64,000 bases of DNA from assembly GCF_900104115.1 (NCBI RefSeq), contig NZ_FNJM01000004.1, positions 124,001 to 188,000 on the forward strand, in the 5' to 3' direction. Shown here one piece after another: positions 1 to 7,837 of this stretch (the first letter of the stretch is position 1; each line of letters starts with the position of its first letter). The translations under genes and the position numbers were made by a program. This DNA comes from Clostridium gasigenes (GTDB lineage Bacteria; Bacillota; Clostridia; Clostridiales; Clostridiaceae). The notes beneath the pieces are model-generated. The model was not told the origin of the DNA, ran no database searches, and saw only the letters and a program-made list of their open reading frames with translations.

Positions 1-2
1 AA

Positions 3-1700
3 TTCAATATTAGTGAAAGTACAATAAAGAGAGTTTTTAGTAGATATTTAAAAAATGGAAAGGTGATAAGTAGATTAGTCAATTTAAATAATTGTGGAGG
101 AAAAGGTAAGGAGAGAAAAATTACATATAAAGATGAAGATATAGTTGCAGTAGATGAACAGTTTAGAAAGGTGTTTAAGCAAGGTATTAATAAATATTAT
201 AATACTTCAAAAAAGAATAGTATTAGAGTTTGTTATGAATTAACTATAAGAGATTATTTAAGACAGAATAAAGATGCTAAGATACCGAGCTTGAAACAGT
301 TTTACTATTGGCATAATAAACTAATAGAAAATGATAAGAAGAGTGTAATCACTAAAAGATACGGAGATAGAATCTATCAACAAACTGGAACTGCAATTGT
401 TGGCAGTTCGATGCAAAACACATTAGCTCCAAGTGACCTATATGAAGTGGACTCCACCATATTGGATTTATATATCGTTAGTAGTATGAATAGGTCTCTT
501 ATTCTTGGACGCCCGGTTCTATACATGTGTATTAACGTGTACAGTAGATTAATAGTATCAGTTAACGTTACTATTGAGCCGTTCAATAGCTATACAGGTA
601 TGCAAACTTTATTGGTAAATGCTTTCACTGATAAAGTTAAGTACTGTAAAAGCTTCGGTATAGATATTAAGCAGGAAGAGTGGGATGTAAAATGTATTCC
701 TAATCGTATCCTTACAGACCGGGGCGAATTGTTAAGTGGAAATATAGAAAATGCTATTACAAATTTAGGCATAATTATACAAAATACGCCACCATATTCT
801 GGGCAGAAAAAAGGGATTATAGAAAAAAGCTTCGAAAGGATGCATTCTTTAATACGACCTTTCCTTGAAGGCTGGGTAGAGAATAAATTTAATAAAATAG
901 AAAGAGGTAATGTTGACTATAGACTAAGAGCAAATGTAAATTTATCAGAGATAACTAAAATTATTATAAAATGCGTATTATTTAATAATAATCATCATGT
1001 TTTAAATTTTTATGAAAGCGACGGATTAGATATAGAAAATGATATTGCTAAGATACCAAGATTAATATGGGAATATGGCGTGAAACAGAAAAAGGGGTTA
1101 TTAAGAGAATTGGCTGAGGACGTAGTTAAAATTAATTTGCTTCCGAATAGAGAAGTAACAGTAACTGCTAAAGGCGTGAGGTTTAATAAATTATATTATG
1201 TTTCTTCTTATTCATTAGAACAAGGATGGCATCAGAAGGCGAGACTTGATGGTAGTTTTAAAATTAGGATTAGTTATAATCCTAATGACTTGACAGAGAT
1301 TTATTATATAAAAGAAGATGGAATGACTGTGGACACTTTAATTTTAGTAACACATCTAAGTCATTACAAAGGCTTATCAGAAGAGGAACTAAATAAAATA
1401 ATGGAGTATGAAAAAACGTTAAATAAGAAGGCAGAAGAAGAGGAAGTAAATGCTAAAATAGAATTATATAACGAAATTGAAAATATAGCAGGAAAAGCTA
1501 AAATAGAGCAGGAAAGAACTAAGGACAAAAGTATAAGTAAAACTGCAAGGTTAAGAAATATAAGAGATAATATGGAGGTGGAGAGGGAGCATTATCGTAA
1601 AGATAATGCAGATTCAAGGGAGTGTAATATTGATGAAGATGATAATGAATTAGGATTATTTGAAGATATAGCTAATGAGTGGGGTGATGAGTATGAGTAA
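3..1700 (+). CDS. tnsB: TnsB-like DDE transposase, 5' end cut by window edge
   Basis: This is the strand-transfer transposase of a Tn7-like element. Tn7 TnsB is known to bind transposon ends and join 3' ends to the target. The frame is open to the left edge and reads like a TnsB N-terminal helix-turn-helix segment before the first possible start (GTG at 63), so the gene very probably begins outside the window. Counting from that GTG, the integrase core shows D130 in YEVDST, D219 in LTDRGE and E254 in GIIEKS. The last two are 35 residues apart, as in TnsB and Mu-type integrases. A beta-barrel-like region and a charged helical tail follow. The stop overlaps the start of tnsC, so the genes are translationally coupled. 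Family assignment is strong; the true length is unknown. Confidence 0.9.
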   Translation, partial: FNISESTIKRVFSRYLKNGKVISRLVNLNNCGGKGKERKITYKDEDIVAVDEQFRKVFKQGINKYYNTSKKNSIRVCYELTIRDYLRQNKDAKIPSLKQFYYWHNKLIENDKKSVITKRYGDRIYQQTGTAIVGSSMQNTLAPSDLYEVDSTILDLYIVSSMNRSLILGRPVLYMCINVYSRLIVSVNVTIEPFNSYTGMQTLLVNAFTDKVKYCKSFGIDIKQEEWDVKCIPNRILTDRGELLSGNIENAITNLGIIIQNTPPYSGQKKGIIEKSFERMHSLIRPFLEGWVENKFNKIERGNVDYRLRANVNLSEITKIIIKCVLFNNNHHVLNFYESDGLDIENDIAKIPRLIWEYGVKQKKGLLRELAEDVVKINLLPNREVTVTAKGVRFNKLYYVSSYSLEQGWHQKARLDGSFKIRISYNPNDLTEIYYIKEDGMTVDTLILVTHLSHYKGLSEEELNKIMEYEKTLNKKAEEEEVNAKIELYNEIENIAGKAKIEQERTKDKSISKTARLRNIRDNMEVEREHYRKDNADSRECNIDEDDNELGLFEDIANEWGDEYE

Positions 1701-3189
1701 AGAAATAATATTGCCAAGTGGGGTCATTGGTGTAGAAGCAGAATATAAAGAACAGATATTAGATGAATTTAAAGGTAATCCTTTTATAGAAGCACTTCCA
1801 AATTTAATAATAGAAAGAGAGGAAATAGTAAAAAGGTTAGCTTTTAAAGTTCCTATAAAAAGGGAGGAGATATTATTACCTAAACAATTGAAATTGACAG
1901 CTTTAAATAGAGTTTATAAAGTATTCCAGCCATTACCTGTTCATGTTGAAGTATTTGAAATTTTTAATTCATTAATAACACAAGGATATATTCCTCGTAA
2001 TCCATTTAATCCAAGTTATATACAGTATATAAATAAGACTGGAGAGGCTATTGTTAATAAAAATTTTAATGTTGATAGCAATGAAAATTTTAGAACAACA
2101 GTGCAATGTGGATTAATAATCGGAATTTCTGGAGCAGGTAAAACTTCAACGGTACAAAGATGTCTTTTGCAAGTCCCACAAATAATAGTACATAATAAGT
2201 ACAAAGGAATACAATTTTCTAATATACAAGTGACTTGGCTAAAGTTAGAAGCTCCTGCAAATGGAAGTATTAAAGCACTTACGCTTCAGTTTTTTCACAA
2301 GTTAGACCAATTATTGGGGACAAACAATGTGGATAGATATGTATCAAAACATTTATCGGTGGATAGTATGATTCCAATAATGGGGCAAACAGCAAATTCA
2401 ATTGGATTAGGATTGTTAGTAATTGATGAATTACAACATTTAGATAAGAATTTTAAACAAGTAATTAGTTATATGGTCATGCTAATGAATTCCTTCGGTG
2501 TAAGTTTATTGCTAATAGGCACAGGAGCTTGTTATGAGATGTTGCAACAAAATTTGAGAATAGCTCGTAGAGTAACAGGAGCAGGAGCAATATTTTTTAA
2601 TCCGATGAAAAATGATAAAGAGTTTGAGATATTTTTAAAAGGAATTTGGAAGTATCAATTTTTAAATAAAAAAGTAAAGTTAACTAAAGAAATAATAGAA
2701 GTATTTTATGAAAAAACGCAAGGTATAGCAGATTTAGTGGTCAAATTATTTGTAAACACACAACGATTTTCTTTGAACAAAGGGGTTGATGATATAACAG
2801 TTGAAATGATAGAAAAAGTTTGGGAAAAAGAATTTAGTATGGTAAAACCAATGGTTGAAGCTATTAAGAGTAATAATAGAGTAAAGAAGATGCAGTTTGA
2901 TGACATACAGGAGTTTGGTGTTGCTAAATCTAACGCAGAGTTAAAAGGAGGTACTAACAAAGTTAGTACAGATTCAAGGAACAGTGATAATACAGTTATC
3001 GTTAACAATAGTGAAGTAGTAAAGCAAGGAAAAGATACTAAGATAAAGGTTTCAGGTTTAAAGGATAATGATATAAGAAAAATTGTTATTAAAGGTAATA
3101 AACATGGCATGAATAATTATGAAAGTTTAAAAGAAGCAGGGTTAATAACTACATTAGAAGATTTATTATTAGATATTAGAAATGCTTAA
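1693..3189 (+). CDS. tnsC: TnsC-like AAA+ transposition regulator
   Basis: ATP-dependent regulator that in Tn7 systems links the target-selection protein to the transposase. A Walker A motif GISGAGKTS lies near residue 143 and a Walker B motif LLVIDELQH near residue 241, typical of the AAA ATPases of TnsC/TniB. A C-terminal extension of about 100 residues, rich in Lys, Asn and Ser, may carry the TnsB-interaction segment (inference). ATG codons are available at 1675, 1687 and 1693. I chose 1693 because GGGGTG ends six bases before it and the ATG lies just inside the tnsB stop. The gene overlaps tniQ by eight bases, giving a tight tnsB-tnsC-tniQ operon. Confidence 0.88.
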   Translation: MSKEIILPSGVIGVEAEYKEQILDEFKGNPFIEALPNLIIEREEIVKRLAFKVPIKREEILLPKQLKLTALNRVYKVFQPLPVHVEVFEIFNSLITQGYIPRNPFNPSYIQYINKTGEAIVNKNFNVDSNENFRTTVQCGLIIGISGAGKTSTVQRCLLQVPQIIVHNKYKGIQFSNIQVTWLKLEAPANGSIKALTLQFFHKLDQLLGTNNVDRYVSKHLSVDSMIPIMGQTANSIGLGLLVIDELQHLDKNFKQVISYMVMLMNSFGVSLLLIGTGACYEMLQQNLRIARRVTGAGAIFFNPMKNDKEFEIFLKGIWKYQFLNKKVKLTKEIIEVFYEKTQGIADLVVKLFVNTQRFSLNKGVDDITVEMIEKVWEKEFSMVKPMVEAIKSNNRVKKMQFDDIQEFGVAKSNAELKGGTNKVSTDSRNSDNTVIVNNSEVVKQGKDTKIKVSGLKDNDIRKIVIKGNKHGMNNYESLKEAGLITTLEDLLLDIRNA

Positions 3190-4306
3190 TTTCTTTCCGA
3201 GAATTTATGAGGGTGAACTTTTATATAGTGTTATTTCAAGATATAGAATTAAGGCAGTAATAGTTAATAAAAGAGCATTGATGAAAGATTTATATGGAGA
3301 AGAAGTAACGTTAAATAGTGTTTATTTCCCTGTACATATAAAGAAAGTGGTTAAAAGTCTACCTATAAATACCTTAGTAAATGCAGATGAGATAATAAAG
3401 AAGAATACTCTGTTCAAGGTATTTACAGCATTTTTAGATAAAGAGAGAAAAGATATTGTTTATAAAGGGATGTTAGAATGTAAAAAGTTTAATGCATATC
3501 AGCCGTTAGGTATTGTTACAGGAAATATTACAATGAAAGATAAACTGTATTTTTGTGAAGAATGTTTAAAAGAAGATATTTTGAAATATGGAGAAAGTTA
3601 TTGGGGAGTTATTAATCAAGTACCCGGAGTCTATACTTGTAATAAACATAAAGTAGCGTTAATAGAATCAGAAGTTTCATCATCAAATAGTAGGGTTGAA
3701 TATAGTTGCTTAAATAAAGATATAAAAGGTAAAAAAGTAGTAGAAAGATTTGAATTTATAAACATAAATTTAAAGTACACTAATATGGTTGAAGATTTAT
3801 ATAGGTTAGAGTTAGAAGTTAAGGATAAAGAATTTTTTGATTCATTTTATATAGATAGATTAAGGGAAAAAGGTTTTACAAGTAAAAATGGAAGTATAAA
3901 GTTGATAGAATTAGAAGAAGCTTTTATAGATTTTTACTCACAGGAGTATTTAAATATAATGCAAAGCTCTATTAAAGTAGGTAGTAGTTGGTTAAGGCTA
4001 TTTATAAGAACTTCGAATAAACAGAAGCATGTATTAAGACACTTATTAATGATACATTTTTTAGGATTAACAATAGAAGGTGTATTTAATACTAAAGAAG
4101 TAAAAGGAAAAGTCGAGTATATTTATATTCCTAATCCGAGACTCGATAGAGATATACAGAGGGAAAGATGGTTGCAGGTTTTAAAAGATAATCCGGGACT
4201 AAATAAGAGTGGATATAAGAAAATAGGAAAAGGATTATATAGTTGGATGTACAAAAACGACAATATATGGTTCGAGAGAACTACTCCTAAAAAGTATACA
4301 AAATAA
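3182..4306 (+). CDS. tniQ: TniQ/TnsD-like target-site selection protein
   Basis: Target selector of the transposon. The N-terminus (NFFPRIYEGELLYSVISRY) is the usual TniQ opening. A zinc-finger-like CxxC followed by CxxH lies at about residues 124-157 (FCEEC and CNKH), also characteristic. At 374 residues it is shorter than Tn7 TnsD (about 500) and longer than the short TniQ proteins of type V-K CRISPR-associated transposons. The tail has aromatic residues like the C-terminal DNA-reading part of TnsD-type proteins. No Cas gene or CRISPR array is visible in the window, so DNA-sequence-directed insertion is the simpler reading. However, the other transposon arm is not seen. It overlaps tnsC by eight bases. 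Confidence 0.85.
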   Translation: MLNFFPRIYEGELLYSVISRYRIKAVIVNKRALMKDLYGEEVTLNSVYFPVHIKKVVKSLPINTLVNADEIIKKNTLFKVFTAFLDKERKDIVYKGMLECKKFNAYQPLGIVTGNITMKDKLYFCEECLKEDILKYGESYWGVINQVPGVYTCNKHKVALIESEVSSSNSRVEYSCLNKDIKGKKVVERFEFININLKYTNMVEDLYRLELEVKDKEFFDSFYIDRLREKGFTSKNGSIKLIELEEAFIDFYSQEYLNIMQSSIKVGSSWLRLFIRTSNKQKHVLRHLLMIHFLGLTIEGVFNTKEVKGKVEYIYIPNPRLDRDIQRERWLQVLKDNPGLNKSGYKKIGKGLYSWMYKNDNIWFERTTPKKYTK

Positions 4307-4360
4307 AAGAAATAGGCAATACTTATAAAGTAATAATACAAAGAGTAGAAGGATTATAGC

Positions 4361-5545
4361 ATGAATAAAAATGAGAAATATATATTAGATATTTATGAAT
4401 ATCAAAATTCAAAGCTTATAGCACTTAAAAAGTATCCAGATGTTCTTTTAGATGTGGAATTCATAAGAGAAAAATATTGTATTACTTTTGATGAAGAAAG
4501 CTATAACTATGGAGATAAGATAAATTATTGGCATTATCAATCACAAACTTATTATGACGCAGTAAAAAACTATGATGAATTTATTATCAGCTTAAAGGAA
4601 GAATTACTTATAAATTTTGATACTATAAGTAAATATGATTACTTAGTAATAGTACATTTTTTAATATTTAATGATATTATATCTCCACATAAGTTAGTAT
4701 TATATGTATCACCTGTATATATTAATAAATGTATAGTACCATTTTTAGACTATAGTAGATACAATCACGCTATATCAAAAATCGAAAAAATAAAAGAGAA
4801 TACTTGTTTAATAGAGCATATTAAAGAGAAGTTTAATATTGAAAATTGTGATACTATAGAGAACATTATATATAATTATAATAACTTTGATAGATATTTA
4901 AGCTGTTATGAAAGTTTATATTTAGAAGAATTTTTAGTTGATATAAAATATATATTAGATAAATATGAAGTGTTGAGTAGTTCTAATGAATTAGACTACT
5001 ATACAATTTTAGAGTATATATTAACAGATTCTGAATTAAGCTTAAAGGTAGATTCAAATGATTATGACATTGCTAAATTATGGGGAGGAAAGCTACAACA
5101 AATAAAGATAGGGTTATTTCCAAGTATTTGTGAAGTTTTAAATGATAACAAGAAAATTGATTATAAAAATAATTATTATATAAAAATAAATAGAAGCATA
5201 CCAAGTAGGATTACAAAAAAAGCCGTTTTTAAATTAATAGATGAGATAAATAAAGAGAGCGATGAAAAAATAAATGCATTAGAAAATTTTTATAGAAATA
5301 AGTTTATTTATGAGACAAAGACTAAGAATAAAGAAATGAAAAATATAGATATATTAAAAAATATTGTTAGCAAGTATGAAGAAGTAGAAGAAGGGTTAGC
5401 AGATAAAGTTGATAGAAATTTAAAGTTGCTTCTAAATGAAGATAATAATGGGATTAAATCTTATGAAGATATAAATGATTTTTTAAAAAAAGCAATAAAA
5501 TCATATAAAAGAAATAAAGATAAGTTTTTTAGGGGGAACTTTTAA
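4361..5545 (+). CDS. transposon cargo protein of unknown function
   Basis: A 394-residue protein that I do not recognise. It is predicted cytoplasmic, with no signal peptide or membrane segment. It is rich in Asn, Asp, Tyr and Lys, and its last third is strongly helical and charged, ending in a Lys/Arg-rich tail. No nuclease, ATPase or DNA-binding motif stands out by eye. It begins 54 bases after tniQ and is followed by its own intrinsic terminator, so it may be transcribed with the tns genes or from a weak local promoter. Its position directly behind tniQ leaves two possibilities: an accessory transposition factor like Tn7 TnsE, or the first cargo gene. Confidence 0.7.
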   Translation: MNKNEKYILDIYEYQNSKLIALKKYPDVLLDVEFIREKYCITFDEESYNYGDKINYWHYQSQTYYDAVKNYDEFIISLKEELLINFDTISKYDYLVIVHFLIFNDIISPHKLVLYVSPVYINKCIVPFLDYSRYNHAISKIEKIKENTCLIEHIKEKFNIENCDTIENIIYNYNNFDRYLSCYESLYLEEFLVDIKYILDKYEVLSSSNELDYYTILEYILTDSELSLKVDSNDYDIAKLWGGKLQQIKIGLFPSICEVLNDNKKIDYKNNYYIKINRSIPSRITKKAVFKLIDEINKESDEKINALENFYRNKFIYETKTKNKEMKNIDILKNIVSKYEEVEEGLADKVDRNLKLLLNEDNNGIKSYEDINDFLKKAIKSYKRNKDKFFRGNF

Positions 5546-5571
5546 ATTAAAAGGTTACCCTATTTTTTATT
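5530..5571 (+). terminator. intrinsic terminator overlapping the end of the 4361-5545 gene
   Basis: An AGGG-AAC-TTT arm pairs with AAA-GGTT-CCCT and is followed by ATTTTTTA. The hairpin includes the stop codon of the preceding gene, so the tns-side transcript probably ends here and the cargo beyond is transcribed separately. Confidence 0.65.
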
Positions 5572-5624
5572 GTAAAGTAAATGTTAAACTTTGTTTATAA
5601 AAATTTATGCGAGGAGGGTATATT

Positions 5625-5837
5625 ATGTTTGATTTAAATGAGGTATTTAAAAAAGGAGGATATAAAGGTATTTCAGCAGGGGTTGGTATGGTAGTTGGAT
5701 ATCTGGTGACAGAAGGACTTATATATTTAGGAAAGGATGGAAACTTGTTGAGTGAATTAAGAAAAGATTGTGATGAATACGATAAAAAGAGAATAGCTGA
5801 TATTGAAAATTACGAATTTATAGATGATGAATTATAA
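5625..5837 (+). CDS. small protein with one membrane segment
   Basis: A 70-residue protein of unknown function. A hydrophobic, glycine-containing stretch at about residues 12-38 (ISAGVGMVVGYLVTEGLIYL) could span the membrane or act as a holin- or toxin-like helix. A very acidic C-terminus ending in DDEL follows. A strong GAGGAGGG ribosome binding site lies eight bases upstream of the ATG at 5625. An in-frame ATG at 5607 is upstream of that site and less likely. It stands alone between a terminator and an inverted repeat. A single-helix membrane protein next to an unknown cytoplasmic protein would fit an effector or an anti-phage accessory subunit, but that is only inference. Confidence 0.6.
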   Translation: MFDLNEVFKKGGYKGISAGVGMVVGYLVTEGLIYLGKDGNLLSELRKDCDEYDKKRIADIENYEFIDDEL

Positions 5838-5936
5838 AAATAATGTATATATATTATTTTATAAGATTATGTAGACGTAAAAAGCTTAAGATTATAATAT
5901 ATATTACAATTTAAATTATATGGGGAAATTAATATA

Positions 5937-5973
5937 ATTTAAACTGTAGTAATGAAATAATACAGTTTAATTT
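5937..5973. promoter_or_regulatory. inverted repeat upstream of the 6015 gene
   Basis: AAACTGTA and TACAGTTT are separated by 12 bases and flanked by AATTT on both sides. No T-run follows on the plus strand. It lies about 40 bases before the GTG start at 6015, so it could be an operator or a leader hairpin. Confidence 0.4.
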
Positions 5974-6014
5974 AAGTATTATTTATAAAGATAAGAAAAG
6001 AGGTTATACAAGTA

Positions 6015-7202
6015 GTGATTGAAAATAATAATCCAATAAAAAAAATATATTTAACAGAATTATTATCTATTGATAAAAATTCTGTTAATTATGAGTCAGA
6101 TGTAAATAAACATATGAAATATTATAAAAAAATTTCTTGTGAAGTAAAGTTAGAGAGCTTTACAAGAGAGGCAGATATTATATATAAATGGTTGTATGAT
6201 AGTAATAGATATTTATCTGAAATAGTTGCTAAGGGGAGAAAAATTGAAGAAATAGAAGAAGATTTAAAAATAATCTTTAATGAACAAAAAGATTATTATA
6301 ATAACTTTATAAAAAAAGCTATATATGAAAAAGCTATGAGGGAATGCCATAGCATATCTGATGTACAGATTGTAATATCAGAAGGAGAATATGAAAATTC
6401 AATTAATACAGAAAACTTTATTTATAATATTAATGAAAAATTATTTCATGTTGAGGAGTTTACTAATAAGATAATTATGCTTTTTTCACAGAAGGTATTA
6501 GGTAAGTTAAATAGTATATCAACTAATATTGATAAGTTTGAGGTGATGATAGAAGAAGCCATCCATAATTATGAAGAGGTTAAAAAAAACTATTCTAATA
6601 TGAAGGAACAAAGGCAATTAAATCCATACTTAAATTTATATATGTATATAATGGGATATTTATTAAAAAGAAAATATTCTATAGAAAAGTTAGAAAGTTA
6701 TATTCAAATTAATAATATAATAGTAGAACAAAAGAAAACGTATGGCATTGAGGATGCAGTTTTATACTTATTAAAGTTAGATATTAAGTATAAAGATTAT
6801 AAAAAAGTAAAGCAAAATATGTATAAATGTTTTGAAAATATAGAAGCTATGAAGAAATTTAAAAAAAGTAATATGTATGTATTTCCATATTTAAGTATAC
6901 CAGTGGCATATTATTTATATTTTTCAAGAAAGAATATTGATTATACTATGATAAATATAAATAAAGCTGAAAGTAGAGTTGAGCCAATTATAAGGTGTTG
7001 CATGTATGGAAAATATAAAGAAATGAATACATTGTATAAGTTATTGAATTATATACAGGTAGAAGTTGATGGAATATTTAATTCAATTAATCATAGATAT
7101 GAAGAATCCATGTTAGGATTTCTTTCAGAGATTCTTGTAAATGCATATTATAGAACATTTGGAATAGATGAAGATATTGTATATTGGAGTTTAAAGAAGT
7201 AG
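6015..7202 (+). CDS. transposon cargo protein of unknown function
   Basis: A 395-residue protein with no family I recognise. It is predicted soluble and almost entirely helical, with long Lys/Glu-rich segments that could form coiled coils at about residues 60-110 and 165-200. It has no obvious catalytic motif. The GTG start at 6015 has AAGAGGT ten bases upstream. It is close in length and composition to the unknown gene at 4361-5545, but no clear sequence identity is visible by eye. A helical scaffold or sensor role beside the downstream ATPase is possible but unproven. Confidence 0.65.
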   Translation: MIENNNPIKKIYLTELLSIDKNSVNYESDVNKHMKYYKKISCEVKLESFTREADIIYKWLYDSNRYLSEIVAKGRKIEEIEEDLKIIFNEQKDYYNNFIKKAIYEKAMRECHSISDVQIVISEGEYENSINTENFIYNINEKLFHVEEFTNKIIMLFSQKVLGKLNSISTNIDKFEVMIEEAIHNYEEVKKNYSNMKEQRQLNPYLNLYMYIMGYLLKRKYSIEKLESYIQINNIIVEQKKTYGIEDAVLYLLKLDIKYKDYKKVKQNMYKCFENIEAMKKFKKSNMYVFPYLSIPVAYYLYFSRKNIDYTMININKAESRVEPIIRCCMYGKYKEMNTLYKLLNYIQVEVDGIFNSINHRYEESMLGFLSEILVNAYYRTFGIDEDIVYWSLKK

Positions 7203-7286
7203 AATATTCTAATGAAAATATTTCCTCGAAAATATAATGGTATTCATATATCCTTATATTATAAGTTAAATTAAGGAGGAAAAATA

Positions 7287-7727
7287 ATGTTGGACTTAAT
7301 AAAAGAAACTAAAAAGTATCAAATTTATGAAAGAGAGGGATTTTTAATAAAAATACCTAAGGTTTATGATGGATATTGTTATGCTAATAATAGTTACTCA
7401 GACTTTAATCAATTTAGTACGTTAGTAATTGAAAGTAAAGAAAATGGAAAAAAATCTTCCCAAAGATACTATCAAGCAGATAATGAGATTATAGAAAGAT
7501 TAGATAATGATATAGATTTACTTAATGAGGGAAACATAAGAGATTTACATTTTAAAAGAGCATTTTTAAGTATTCTGTATGATAATAATCAAAGATACAA
7601 CTTTATAAATAATAATAATGAAGTTGTTGAAGGGATATTTTTAGGAAAGAATTCTTTTAATAATGATTTTTATATTAAGGTGGATAATGAAAAATGTATA
7701 ATAAATAATTATAAGAGCGAAGTTTAA
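7287..7727 (+). CDS. small cytoplasmic protein of unknown function
   Basis: A 146-residue protein preceded by a strong AAGGAGG seven bases from the ATG. The sequence looks mixed alpha/beta, with many Asn, Asp and Tyr residues and alternating hydrophobic segments near both ends. No recognised domain, signal peptide or membrane helix is present. It is 84 bases downstream of the 395-residue gene and is followed by a good intrinsic terminator, so the two are likely co-transcribed and separate from the downstream ATPase transcript. Confidence 0.65.
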   Translation: MLDLIKETKKYQIYEREGFLIKIPKVYDGYCYANNSYSDFNQFSTLVIESKENGKKSSQRYYQADNEIIERLDNDIDLLNEGNIRDLHFKRAFLSILYDNNQRYNFINNNNEVVEGIFLGKNSFNNDFYIKVDNEKCIINNYKSEV

Positions 7728-7748
7728 TAATTGAATTAATAGAAATGT

Positions 7749-7785
7749 AAGAGTTGAGCAGAGAATTGCTTGACTCTTTTTTTGT
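7749..7785 (+). terminator. intrinsic terminator after the 7287-7727 gene
   Basis: The arms AGAGT-AGCA and TGCT-ACTCT pair around a short loop and are followed directly by TTTTTTT. Confidence 0.8.
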
Positions 7786-7837
7786 TAATGTATGTTAAAA
7801 TATAGGAGTGGAAATTTAATGAGGGTAGGTGTGGGTA

